NCBI GenBank assembly: GCA_049282265.1 | Contig: JBAPTR010000066.1 | Span: forward strand, 1-32,763 | Source: CAYUCJ01 sp049282265 | Lineage (GTDB): Bacteria > Desulfobacterota > DSM-4660 > Desulfatiglandales > Desulfatiglandaceae | DNA: 32,763 nucleotides | Direction: 5' to 3' | Shown: positions 1 to 8,455 of the stretch, in pieces | Position numbering within the stretch: the first letter of the stretch is position 1 | Layout of the letters: the number at the start of each line of letters is the position of its first letter | Position numbers and translations under genes: made by a program | Notes under the pieces: model-generated | The model's database searches: none | Seen by the model: the letters and a program-made list of their open reading frames with translations, nothing else | What the model was told of the DNA's origin: nothing

Positions 1-688
1 TTTAATGATTCATATGCAAGAACCTAACCGGAAATTACTGGCTAATATTACTTAATGCACTAGCCGTGCCAGAGCCGCATCCATCCGTGATGGAAGCTTT
101 AACCTCTTACAACCGGCTGAAATGCAAGGTAATTAGATAAAAGGACGGGAGAATTGATTCCCAAAGAATGAAAAACAGGAAATACGGGCTATGGAACTGG
201 CACCATTATAAAAATGTAATAAGGAATTCCGGGGACAGTATATCAATTATTCCATTTTTTCGCCTTCTTCCCGGTTTTCGCGGCGCTAAGTCTTTTGTGA
301 AAGCGGGGTTGGATCTTTCATTTTGACATGTTCAGCGTCATATCGTACCTTATCATCGAACGGCGAAAAGACATACTGTGTGGAAAAGGGGTCAGACGTA
401 TTTTATTGACACCGATGAATCGCTGGGCATGGGGATCAGGTCCTGAATCTTGCATTCTTTTGTTTCTTCAGCTTTTCATCCTGATGGATTTGCCCTTCCG
501 CCTTTTTGCCGGCACAGGGCATCGCCGACGCAAAAACGCCATTCAGCAGGTTTCAAGACCCCTTTGATTGTTCACGTCCAGGGGTGGGCCAGGCATTTGG
601 GAAGGTATGGAGCCGGCCGGCGGATCTTCAAAAGTTTTTGTTGTCGGATGGGTTGCGACCAAAAATGCAATCCTGTATCCTCATATTT
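1..688. other. Non-coding stretch with degenerate repeat motifs
   Basis: I see no convincing gene here. Short open frames lack ribosome-binding sites and recognisable motifs. The middle part (about 223-460) carries sequence words resembling the ends of REP-associated tyrosine transposase elements, described separately. The zinc-ribbon gene that follows can be extended upstream in frame, but the upstream residues look like translated repeat DNA. Confidence 0.5.
223..460. repeat. Degenerate REP/RAYT-type repeat words
   Basis: Three short words stand out: GGAATTCCGGGGACAGTATA from 223, AAAAGGGGTCAGACGTATTT from 384, and a GGGGATCAGGTCCTGAATCT word from 431 that runs on to TGCATT. From memory, similar words (a 'CCGGGGACAGTATAC' type and a 'GGGGTCAGGTCTTGCATT' type) flank IS200-like/REP-associated tyrosine transposases in many Deltaproteobacteria. 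No transposase gene is present, so this would be a decayed remnant or solo ends. The family assignment is recall and inference, not a search result. Confidence 0.45.
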
Positions 689-922
689 ATGACATCATGC
701 AGACATAATAAACTGGTCCTCCTGGAAAAACGGTCCAACAAGGTCCGCTGCCGTCACTGCCACCTCACAATTGACGAAAAGGAGTTGGGGAGCGGCTGCT
801 GCCCCGAGTGCCAGGAGGTTTACGGCGTGCGGCGTCGGGACTTTGAGGAAGTCAAAACAAAAGATGAGGGTGCAGTCGTATACTGCTGCGAAGATTGCGG
901 AACTCTCATCACGATAGAGTGA
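689..922 (+). CDS. Small zinc-ribbon-like protein, 77 aa
   Basis: Hypothetical protein of unknown function. Residues 1-77 contain clustered cysteines: a CRHCH pair near residue 20, a CCPEC group near residue 36 followed by an EVYG(V)RRRDFEEV segment, and a C-terminal YCCEDCG group. This spacing fits one or two zinc ribbons or a rubredoxin-like metal site. There is no signal peptide or membrane segment. I chose the ATG at 689 because the protein-like composition begins there; an in-frame ATG at 665 is possible, and neither has a clear Shine-Dalgarno site. It is convergent with the AsmA gene, about 107 bases apart. A role in nucleic-acid binding or as an accessory metal protein is plausible but unproven. 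Confidence 0.55.
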   Translation: MTSCRHNKLVLLEKRSNKVRCRHCHLTIDEKELGSGCCPECQEVYGVRRRDFEEVKTKDEGAVVYCCEDCGTLITIE

Positions 923-1029
923 TATGATGTGGCTTCACGAACAGGATATTCTCCATACAATGTTGGGGTGAGGGCCACGCAGTGGCGGATCCGATGAATC
1001 CAATAAAACAGGCGTGCCCCCTTTTCCAC

Positions 1030-3051
1030 TTATTGGCCAAAAGGTAAACTTTTGAGCAGACTTTTGGCCTTTTCTTCCAACCCTTTTGTTCCCTCCTTCC
1101 CTTCAGTCTGCCCTGGCAGGAGTTTTTTCAATTCAGAAGGTTCAGGGAGCCCTTTTTCGAGCCTTTGTTTAAGCATCCCCTTGAGGTCCGGCCGAAACTT
1201 GGGAGAGGCGAAGCTCCCGGTGACCAGGACCGGGACCATAATTCCAGTACGTTGCTTTGTGTCCCCCTGTCCCTTGAGGGTCCCCACGAACTTGGGCTGA
1301 ACGCGGAAGTCCAGAGTCTCTTTCACCAGATCGGCTTTCCCCGCCACTAGAACTCGGAGAAGGGGAGACAGTAGTGACGTCTCAGAGGTGTTCAGGACGC
1401 CTTTGGTTATGGTAAAGGGGGCGCGCAACTCGGAGAAGTCGGTGCGCGGCTTTTCCGTTGTCTTCTCCGCGAGACCAAAAGTCGATGCCACATTCCGGAC
1501 CATTCCCGCCAGGTCGATACCCACGATGGCCCCATCATTAAACAGGAGGTTCCCTTTGCCGTTTAAAGTCCTCTTGATCCCTTCGGTATCCTCCCCTACC
1601 ATCCTGACCGCCACATCGGCCTTTACGGTTCCCGCCAGAAAATCCTTCTTCAAAAAGTCTTTTAGAAAGGGCTGAACCTGTATCCCGGTTGCCTGGAGTT
1701 CCATATTGCTCTTTGGGGTATCCTGGCTCACATCCAGAGTCCCTTCAGCCGTCATGCTCCCTTCGTAAAGCTTGAGGCCAAGGGGATTCAAATGAAAACG
1801 ACCATTTTTCCCGGAGAGTTTCAGGTAGATATCCTGAAGCTTGGCTCCACGTGCTTTGAGCTTTCCAACCCGGATACTCCCGTCCAAAACAAGTCGCCGA
1901 AGAGGGATGTAATCAAGTCCCTTTCCCTTGGGCGCAGGGGCCTTCGTTTTCTTCTCTTGTGAGGATGTTTCGCTTGTGGGTGGGAGGTACCGATCAATGT
2001 CGATCTGGTCCAGCTTCAGATCAAAACTTAGATCAGGCTTGGAAAAATCCATGGCCTTTAGGGAAAAATTGACTTTTGATTCATCTAAATCCAAGGTGCC
2101 ATCCGAGATCGAAACGGTCTGGGGAGTCCCCTTAACCTTGGCATTGAGGGACAACCGGTTCAAGACCTTCGGGTCGGACGTCTTCACCGGTAGAGCCTGT
2201 CCCAGTGCAGCAATCAGCTTTCTTGGAGAAAAGGGAGAGATTTGAAGGGCCAGGTCGAACTGCATAAGAGTGGCCGGATCCGTTATCTTGCCCTTGAGGT
2301 TCATGTCCAATTGCTTCAGGGCCTTAAGGCTGAGTTCGAAAGGAACGGTCCCCTTGCCCGGGTCTTTCCCTATGGGGCCCACTTTACCATCCAAAGACAG
2401 AGGAAGTCCGTCAACTTTAGCCGAAAAGGCGAGGGGAATCGGGTGGTCCAGGGAAACCTGCTCAAGTCGGAGTGTCACATCCGAGATCTCTTTGCGCTCA
2501 CCTTTGACTTGATCAATCCAGAGGATAGTCCCTTCCGTAATGGCGAATTCTCCCACTGCAAGGGCCTTAATGGGAAGACCCTTTCCAGGTTCGGCCTCCA
2601 CCGGCTTCTCTTTTTTCTTGGAGGGCTTGGCGTGAGTATCGCCGGATGGCTTTCCTATACCCTCCCAGTTTCCGCGGCCTTTCATGTTTCTTTCGAGAAC
2701 GATCCGAGGGCCTTTCAATACAAAACGCTTGACCTGGATATCTCTCAGGAGGAGAGGAAGGAGCTTCACCCTTACCTCGAATGATTTTACACTGAGAAAA
2801 TCCTTTTCCTTGAAATCCGAAGGATTCTCCAGGTGAAGGTCAGATAAGGATACCCCTGCCCACGGAAAAAGGGAGAGACTGATATCCCCACCTAAGGTGA
2901 AGGGCCGTCCTGTAGCCTCAGCCACTCTCTTTTCAATTTCAGGCTTATACTTCTGGAAGTCCACGAACCTCGGGACGATAAGGAGGGCTGCGATAACCAG
3001 GACCAAAAGCCCGCCCACAATGATAGATAGCCATTTTATCACCTTTTTCAT
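1030..3051 (-). CDS. AsmA family protein
   Basis: 673-aa protein of the AsmA/TamB-like superfamily, inner-membrane anchored with a large periplasmic part. Family members are linked to outer-membrane biogenesis and lipid transport. Residues about 5-27 form one membrane segment (IKWLSIIVGGLLVLVIAALL). The typical AsmA N-terminal block follows: RFVDFQKYKPEIE, then ATGRPFTLGGDISLSLFPW and an LxLxNPSDF stretch. The middle has a low-complexity Lys/Pro/Glu linker (about 140-160), and a second linker near 360-375 (SSQEKKTKAPAPKGKG). The C-terminal half (about 375-640) matches the AsmA_2-type beta-rich repeat region, with a GxGNLLFNDGAIVGIDLAGMV-like motif. The start is supported by GGAGG six bases before the ATG. 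It stands alone on the minus strand, so its partners are unknown. Confidence 0.9.
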   Translation of the reverse strand: MKKVIKWLSIIVGGLLVLVIAALLIVPRFVDFQKYKPEIEKRVAEATGRPFTLGGDISLSLFPWAGVSLSDLHLENPSDFKEKDFLSVKSFEVRVKLLPLLLRDIQVKRFVLKGPRIVLERNMKGRGNWEGIGKPSGDTHAKPSKKKEKPVEAEPGKGLPIKALAVGEFAITEGTILWIDQVKGERKEISDVTLRLEQVSLDHPIPLAFSAKVDGLPLSLDGKVGPIGKDPGKGTVPFELSLKALKQLDMNLKGKITDPATLMQFDLALQISPFSPRKLIAALGQALPVKTSDPKVLNRLSLNAKVKGTPQTVSISDGTLDLDESKVNFSLKAMDFSKPDLSFDLKLDQIDIDRYLPPTSETSSQEKKTKAPAPKGKGLDYIPLRRLVLDGSIRVGKLKARGAKLQDIYLKLSGKNGRFHLNPLGLKLYEGSMTAEGTLDVSQDTPKSNMELQATGIQVQPFLKDFLKKDFLAGTVKADVAVRMVGEDTEGIKRTLNGKGNLLFNDGAIVGIDLAGMVRNVASTFGLAEKTTEKPRTDFSELRAPFTITKGVLNTSETSLLSPLLRVLVAGKADLVKETLDFRVQPKFVGTLKGQGDTKQRTGIMVPVLVTGSFASPKFRPDLKGMLKQRLEKGLPEPSELKKLLPGQTEGKEGTKGLEEKAKSLLKSLPFGQ

Positions 3052-4227
3052 AGTTTACCTCCAGGAGAACAGCTCAGCGTTTATTCCCGAATACCTCTTT
3101 AAGGAGATCGGTCCCCCCGGCTGCCGGGTTTTGACGTATCTTACGCTCTTCCTCTCCACCATGTGAAAAAGCCCATACAGTGAGCGGTCGGTCACATGCT
3201 CAAATCGAAAACGCCTACCTGTTCCCGCGTGAAATAGCGGGACGTCAGGTCGTCTCCTTTTACTTGGTCGCCTACAATATACCGTATCTCAAGACAAAAA
3301 TCTATCTATCTGGTTGGTGAGGGCCACCGCCTCAGGACTGTTGCTGAATATGCTTTCGACTTAAGAGACCGGGACATCCATTGGAACCTAAGAAACTTTT
3401 CAAGCAGACTATATATTTTTCCTTTTTGACCAGCCATTCTCCGGCACAACAGCACAGCCAACGGCCGGCTGAAAGAATGAAAAGTGAGAAAAACGTCGAT
3501 GGAAAAATCTGGCCCGATACATTTTGGAAGATCTTACTCATTGGGGGAGGAATACGAAAGCATCAAACCCGCACCCCCGTTCCATACAACAGGGCATGTT
3601 TCTCTCTGCAAATACCCGAAGACGAGAGAGCACTTTCTGGTCTACCATGAGGAAGGCGGGCTGGTTTTCAGTTCCGGAGTCAGAACGTGATCCGAAACAT
3701 CTCCGGGATTATTTCCTCCAGGTAAAATACGATCGCCCCTTTGCATTCTCATTTTATTGTTACTATGCTTTCCCGACCGGCTATCCTGACCACATTCGTA
3801 AGATTTTGATAACGTTCAAAAGTGTTCGCATGGGGACAATTTGATTGATCGGAATTGAAAATTTCAGATTCCATGACCTTCGCCATACGTGTATTAATAA
3901 CTGGCGTCTGCCTAGTCGCGTACCCGTGAAAAGAGGGACATCTATGATTTTATGCCTTTTTCATGATGCACTGATTCAAACCTGAGATATCCATCCGGAA
4001 GGTGCAAGTATCATCCCCATCAAAAACCTTTGATATGTCTGACTATGATCAGGGAATGGACGCCCCGGTTGTTATTGAGTGCGCAGACGAAATGCATATA
4101 TCGGATTTATACGAACCTGTTGATAAATGCACCCTTTGTTTAATTCATTTAATGCTTATATTTTCAATAAGATAATTCTGATCAATTTGATAACCTATAT
4201 TTTGGATTAAGCTATCATTAAACGGAG
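3052..4227. other. Long intergenic region, possible gene relics
   Basis: About 1.2 kb without a gene I can defend. On the minus strand, about 3293-3192 reads through a GDDLTSRYF-containing segment that faintly recalls the C-terminal part of a NUDIX hydrolase. On the plus strand, about 3530-3690 reads YESIKPAPPFHTTGHVSLCK and on to KTREHFLVYHEEGGLVF, which looks protein-like but has no matching continuation. A neighbouring frame (3524-3844) stays open for 106 codons without recognisable features. These could be decayed genes. The region becomes AT-rich towards 4140-4220. Confidence 0.35.
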
Positions 4228-4395
4228 GAGCCAGTTTCAAAACGCCCTTTTTTGCCCGATCTCTGCGGCAGACGACAATTTTAATCCTCGAAATATCCAA
4301 CTTATTCCTGTAGTTAAAATTTTCGCCTTTCCCCGCTCAAAGTCCGGGATCTTCGACTTGACCTCGAACAAAATTGAACGTTTTGAAACTGGCTC
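4228..4395. repeat. 168-bp element closed by a 17-bp perfect inverted repeat
   Basis: GAGCCAGTTTCAAAACG at 4228-4244 is the exact reverse complement of 4379-4395. Inside are further pairing options: CAATTTT/AAAATTG next to the outer stem and AATTTTAA/TTAAAATT further in. CCTCGAA also occurs twice in direct orientation. The whole block could fold as one long hairpin or be a non-autonomous (MITE-like) element. It ends 110 bases before the radical SAM start and has no coding capacity of its own. Confidence 0.6.
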
Positions 4396-4505
4396 GGAGG
4401 GAAAAATGCAGAAAAAATGGAGATATAAAGATTACGAGATTCAAGAAGGATCGAAACCCGGAAGCACAACGTTTCGATATTTTTTTGTTATTGAGGGTAT
4501 GCATA

Positions 4506-5591
4506 ATGGAACTTGAGAAAGTGGGAAAATATGCTTTTGAAGTGGGGATGTATAGACCACCGAGTGAGGGGGGGAGTTTCTCTCTGCTATTGCGCTTTAC
4601 CCGGAACTGCCCGTGGAACAAATGCACGTTTTGCGGCATGTATAAGCACGAGAAATTCTCCCTCAGGACCGTTGAGGAGATTAAGGGCGATATCGATTCG
4701 GTCGCCGGACTGATCAAAGATCTGCAATCTCTTTCAAGGGAGCTTGGGTATGACGGGCAGATCAATAGAGATGTGATCATTGCGATGATCGAAAAAGAAC
4801 CGGAACTCAATACCAGCCAGGGATTCGGTATGATTCTAAACTGGCTCTCATCCGAGGGGAAAACCGCCTTTCTGCAGGACGGCAACAGCCTGATGATGCC
4901 CAGTGACAAACTGGTGGATGTGCTCAAGTATCTTCGCAGCACCTTTCCATCCCTGGAACGGTGCACCACCTATGCCCGGTCAAAGACCTTATCGAGAAAG
5001 TCCCAGGAGGAATTGACCGGTATCCGGAAAGCCGGTCTGGATCGGCTGCATGTGGGTTTAGAAACCGGGGACGATGCCCTGTTGAAAAAAATAAAAAAAG
5101 GAGTCACCGGGGATGAACATGTTGACGGTGGCCGAAAGGCCGTCAAAGCCGGCTTCCAGTTGTCTGAATACTGGATGCCCGGCCTGGGGGGGAAGGAAGA
5201 CTGGGAGAACCATGCAAAGAACACGGCACTGGTATTGAACCGCATCAACCCTCATTATATCCGTTCCCGGCCCTTTTCACCGTGGGCCGGTACGCCGATC
5301 CATGAGGATTATGAAAAGGGGACGCTTACACTCCTGTCACCCAGGGAGGTGTTGATCGAACTGAAGCTTCTTATAGAAACGCTGTATGTCACTTCCAAGG
5401 TTTGTTTTGATCACGCCGGTAACTACTGGGTCAATCGAAACGGTCATCTCTTGTTTACCCAGAGCTACGAAGGATACAAATTCCCTGAAGAAAAACCCCG
5501 TGTATTGGAACTGATAGAAGAGGGTATCGAAGCCCAGGAGGGAAGGGCGGATCTCCGTCGGCGCAGAGAGCGTCTTCGGGTTGTTCGTTAA
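4506..5591 (+). CDS. Radical SAM enzyme
   Basis: 361-aa cytoplasmic radical SAM protein of COG1032-like type; the reaction is unknown. The cluster motif is NCPWNKCTFCGMYK with Cys35, Cys40 and Cys43, so the spacing is CX4CX2C rather than the classical CX3CX2C. The TIM-barrel part follows, with the SxEGKTAFLQDGNSL strand, YARSKTL, and GLDRLHVGLETGDDALLKKI (a typical radical SAM 'GLETG' strand). The motif YWMPGLGGKEDWENHAKNTA and a C-terminal SRPFSPWAGTPIHEDYEKG segment also occur in this group. I chose the ATG at 4506 because GAGGG lies eight bases upstream and the upstream extension is basic and uncharacteristic. No second cluster-binding domain is visible. It has no operon partner; the amidase remnant follows 70 bases later. 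Confidence 0.85.
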   Translation: MELEKVGKYAFEVGMYRPPSEGGSFSLLLRFTRNCPWNKCTFCGMYKHEKFSLRTVEEIKGDIDSVAGLIKDLQSLSRELGYDGQINRDVIIAMIEKEPELNTSQGFGMILNWLSSEGKTAFLQDGNSLMMPSDKLVDVLKYLRSTFPSLERCTTYARSKTLSRKSQEELTGIRKAGLDRLHVGLETGDDALLKKIKKGVTGDEHVDGGRKAVKAGFQLSEYWMPGLGGKEDWENHAKNTALVLNRINPHYIRSRPFSPWAGTPIHEDYEKGTLTLLSPREVLIELKLLIETLYVTSKVCFDHAGNYWVNRNGHLLFTQSYEGYKFPEEKPRVLELIEEGIEAQEGRADLRRRRERLRVVR

Positions 5592-5664
5592 TGATCGCCA
5601 TCCTGCTAGTCCGCGGTTTCCATCCGATTAACTATCGCCGGAAGTGGAAAAAGGGGAGATGATC

Positions 5665-6335
5665 ATGAGAATTTCAGACGAACTTTCCAATATGGATGCT
5701 ATTGCCCAGGCAGACCTTGTGCGGACCAAACAGGTCAGGGCAATTGAACTTGTCGAGGCGGCCGTTGAGCGTATTGATCGGCTTAATCCGAAGCTCAACG
5801 CAGTTATTCACAAGATATATGACCAGGCGCGCGAGGCGGCTGGAACATGGGATTCGGAAATCGATTCGGGCAAAGGGAGTTTGGCAGGGAAATAGCTGAG
5901 GATCAAGTGGAACCTCTGGCCTGGGCAAGCTATAGAAGAGGTCTGAAATTGACATCTGGTAAATACCTCCAAGCAGTGGAGGACATGCACCGGTTTGCGA
6001 GGAAAATCTCACACTGGTATCACGAAGGAGGATATGATCTGCTGTTGACTCCCACGATGAGAATCCCTCCTGTTGCCACTGGATCTTTCCAGTCGACAAA
6101 TGAGGAACCCATGAGATGGCTCGATCCCACCCATTCCTTTGTCGTTTTCACCCGGGTTCAAAACATGACTGGCCAGCCGGCCATGTCGGTTCCATTGTTT
6201 TGGAATGAGGACAATATCCCAATCGGAGTTCAGTTCGCCGGCCGCTTCGGTGGTGAAGGCACCTTTTTTCGACTAGCTGCCCAGCTTGAAAGAGCTTTCC
6301 CCTGGAAGGATAGACGACCCACAATCTATACTTGA
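5665..6335 (+). pseudogene. Amidase pseudogene with internal deletion
   Basis: Remnant of an amidase-signature enzyme (hydrolysis of amides, family length about 450-500 aa). The first part (5665 to about 5893) encodes a normal amidase N-terminus: DAIAQADLVRTKQVRAIELV, then RIDRLNPKLNAVIHKIYDQA. The last part (about 5890-6335, another reading frame) encodes a normal C-terminus: EPLAWASYRRGLKLTSGKYL, then YDLLLTPTMRIPPVATGSF, TGQPAMSVPLFW and GVQFAGRFGGEGTFFRLAAQ. Everything between is missing, including the Gly/Ser-rich signature and the Ser-Ser-Lys catalytic triad, roughly 200 or more residues. The junction near 5890 also shifts the frame, giving a TAG stop at 5893. GGGGAG precedes the ATG at 5665. 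It cannot make an active amidase. The upstream half could still be translated as a short peptide. Confidence 0.88.
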
Positions 6336-6360
6336 CAGAGAGCGTTGTATACCGTATACA
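6332..6360 (+). promoter_or_regulatory. Sigma70-type promoter for the CoA-transferase/ETF operon
   Basis: TTGACA at 6332-6337 and TATACA at 6355-6360 are separated by exactly 17 bases, close to the housekeeping consensus. It lies 55 bases before the class III CoA-transferase start and begins within the last codons of the amidase remnant. The -10 box is embedded in a perfect palindrome, suggesting repression. Confidence 0.75.
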
Positions 6361-6361
6361 A
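6345..6361. promoter_or_regulatory. Palindromic operator, probably for the GntR/FCD regulator
   Basis: TTGTATACCGTATACAA is a perfect 8+1+8 inverted repeat covering the -10 box and the adjacent spacer. GntR regulators of the FadR/FCD group commonly bind short palindromes with a GTATAC-like core. A regulator of this group is encoded at 11035-11742, at the end of the same gene run, so feedback control of the operon is the simplest reading. The site is seen directly; the regulator pairing is inference. Confidence 0.65.
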
Positions 6362-6414
6362 TTTGAATATCCAACGTCCCATTCTCCCCATACCCTTTCG
6401 ATGGAGGTTGTTCC

Positions 6415-7602
6415 ATGAACCTATTCAAGAATCTCAGGGTACTTTCTCTCGAACAGGCGACCGTATTGCCATACCTGACCTTCCGGCTGGCCCAAGAGGG
6501 CATGGAGGTCATCAGGCTCGAACACCCGGTCTACGGCGACCCCAACAGGCTCATCGGCGACAATGTCCTGGGCGAAGAGCGTATGAACGCCTATTTTCTG
6601 TGCATCAACGCCGGAAAAAAGGCCCTCACCCTCAATCTGGCCGACCCGGAAGGCCAGGCGATTTTCCGCCGTCTCATCGAGGACCTCAAGATTGATATCT
6701 TTGCAACCAATCAGCTACCCAGGAACTACAAGAAACTGGGCATTGATTACGATTCGCTCAAGTCCCTGAAGCCGGACATCATCTGGCTGGGTGTAACCGG
6801 ATTCGGGCCCGACAGCAACGAGGCCGCCTACGATCCCATCCTTCAGGCCAAATCAGGACTCATGGAAATGACAGGCGAAAAGGGAGAAGATCCCCAGGTC
6901 CTGGGCATTCCCCTTCCTGACATGGGTACCAGCGAGCACGGTTACGGAATGCTGATGAAGGCCCTCTACAAGAGGCAGCTGACCGGTGAAGGCAGCCGCA
7001 TGGATCTGGCCATGTTTGAATCCTCCGTATCCTGGCTGACCGTACCCATTACCCTTTCAACCAGTTTCCACCAGAAGGTAACGCGAAGGGGCAATACCCA
7101 CGCCTTTTTCTGCCCCGTCTCGGTCTACACGACAAAAAACGGTTATGTCTACCTGGCTGTGGGCAATGACCGGCAGTGGAAGGCCCTCGTTTCCCTGGAT
7201 GCATTCAGGTCTCTCGACATGCCGGAATATGAGAAAAATGCCGGCCGGATCGGGGATGTTGAAAACCTGAACCGCTTCATCAATGCGATTACGAAAAGCC
7301 ACACCTCTGAAGAGATGATAGAACTGTTCAATTCCATTTCTGTCCCCATCAGCAAAATAAGAACCATACCGGAGGTGGTGGAAGACCCACGGGTTCAGAA
7401 GAGACTCCTCTCTGCCGTGGACCCGGTTTCCGGAACCCGGATCACGTTGGCCCCACCCCCTTACATGACCCCGTACCTAGAGGCGAGGGAACGCGTATTG
7501 AGCTTTCCCCCCCGCTTCGGGGAGCACAATGAGGAAATCTACGGGAAACTGGGAAAAACCTCGGACGAACTCGTCAATCTGAAAGAACAAGGGCTTATTT
7601 GA
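6415..7602 (+). CDS. Class III CoA-transferase (CaiB/BaiF family)
   Basis: 395-aa family III CoA-transferase, which moves CoA from an acyl-CoA donor to a free carboxylic acid in the cytoplasm. Family landmarks are clear: LRVLSLEQATVLPYLTFRLA at the N-terminus, VIRLEHP, NAGKKALTLNL (the usual 'NxxKxxxxLdl' motif), then YDSLKSLKPDIIWLGVTGFG. Asp169 in PLPDMGTSEHGYGMLMKALY sits at the position of the catalytic aspartate of formyl-CoA transferase (Asp169). GEGSRMDLAMFES follows. Length is normal. The start is supported by GGAGG seven bases upstream. It is the first gene after the promoter at 6332 and precedes the ETF and acyl-CoA dehydrogenase genes, so it probably activates the acid oxidised by that operon. 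The substrate is not predictable. Confidence 0.92.
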   Translation: MNLFKNLRVLSLEQATVLPYLTFRLAQEGMEVIRLEHPVYGDPNRLIGDNVLGEERMNAYFLCINAGKKALTLNLADPEGQAIFRRLIEDLKIDIFATNQLPRNYKKLGIDYDSLKSLKPDIIWLGVTGFGPDSNEAAYDPILQAKSGLMEMTGEKGEDPQVLGIPLPDMGTSEHGYGMLMKALYKRQLTGEGSRMDLAMFESSVSWLTVPITLSTSFHQKVTRRGNTHAFFCPVSVYTTKNGYVYLAVGNDRQWKALVSLDAFRSLDMPEYEKNAGRIGDVENLNRFINAITKSHTSEEMIELFNSISVPISKIRTIPEVVEDPRVQKRLLSAVDPVSGTRITLAPPPYMTPYLEARERVLSFPPRFGEHNEEIYGKLGKTSDELVNLKEQGLI

Positions 7603-7618
7603 AGGAGGAAGGATAATC

Positions 7619-7658
7619 TTCCGCATTCCGCATTCCCAATTCCGAATTCAATAAGGAG
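7619..7658 (+). repeat. 40-nt leader repeat, copy 1 (before etfB)
   Basis: A 40-nt block made of iterated TTCCGCATTCCGCATTCC units followed by TTCCGAATTCAA and ending in AAGGAG, the ribosome-binding site of etfB. It matches 8475-8514 at 37 of 40 positions without gaps. The shared block therefore supplies the translation signal of both ETF genes. Confidence 0.85.
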
Positions 7659-7663
7659 ACATC

Positions 7664-8455
7664 ATGAATATCATCGTACTGGTGAAACAGGTCCCTGATA
7701 CGGCGGAAGTCAAGCTTGATCCCAAGACGGGAAATCTGATCAGGGAGGGTATCGAGAGCATTATCAACCCGGATGACCGGCATGCACTTGAAGCGGCCAT
7801 CGCTCTGAAAGAAGAGCATGGTGGAAAGATTACCGCCATTTCCATGGGTCCCCCGCAGGCCATCGATGCGCTTTCAGAAGCCCTGGGCATGGGAGCGGAT
7901 ACGGGTATCCTGCTTTCGGACAGGGCATTCGCAGGCGCCGATACGTGGGCCACCTCTACCACCCTGGGCAAGGCCATTGAAAAGGCGGGCACCTATGACC
8001 TGATTCTCTGTGGACGGCAGGCCATTGACGGGGATACCGCCCAGATCGGGCCCCAGGTGGCTGAATATCTTGGCCTGCCACAGGTCAGCTACGTCTATGA
8101 TATCGAGAAAGTAAGCAAGAAATCCATGGTGGTCAAGAGACGGATGGAGGATGGTTTTGAAAGGGTACAGTGCACACTTCCCGCCCTTCTGACCGTGATC
8201 GGGGATATGAACCATCCCAGGTATTCCCATGTGGCGAACCTGATCGATGCCTGCAAGGAAAAGGCAAAAATAGAGATATGGAATGCCGCTGATATCGGTG
8301 TGCAGACCCGGGATGTGGGGCTGGAAGGGTCCCTGACCAACGTGGCCAAGACCTTTGCACCCAAGTTCCAGAGAGAAGGTGAGATTCTGAAGGGCGATAC
8401 ACTGGTGGTCGTGAAAGAGCTGGTCGCTAAACTCAAGGAGAACATGCTGATTTGA
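7664..8455 (+). CDS. etfB: Electron transfer flavoprotein beta subunit
   Basis: 263-aa EtfB/FixA subunit, partner of the alpha subunit encoded next. The ETF heterodimer accepts electrons from acyl-CoA dehydrogenases in the cytoplasm. Landmarks: MNIIVLVKQVPDTAEVKLDP at the start, NPDDRHALEAAIALKE, the GCGADTGILL-like stretch (here LGMGADTGILLSDRAFAGAD), and the nucleotide-binding signature GRQAIDGDTAQIGPQVAEYL. The C-terminal arm (VVVKELVAKLKENML) resembles the segment that contacts EtfA in the family. Length is normal. The ATG at 7664 follows AAGGAG by five bases. Gene order CoA-transferase, etfB, etfA, acyl-CoA dehydrogenase supports a dedicated electron path for one catabolic route. Confidence 0.95.
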   Translation: MNIIVLVKQVPDTAEVKLDPKTGNLIREGIESIINPDDRHALEAAIALKEEHGGKITAISMGPPQAIDALSEALGMGADTGILLSDRAFAGADTWATSTTLGKAIEKAGTYDLILCGRQAIDGDTAQIGPQVAEYLGLPQVSYVYDIEKVSKKSMVVKRRMEDGFERVQCTLPALLTVIGDMNHPRYSHVANLIDACKEKAKIEIWNAADIGVQTRDVGLEGSLTNVAKTFAPKFQREGEILKGDTLVVVKELVAKLKENMLI

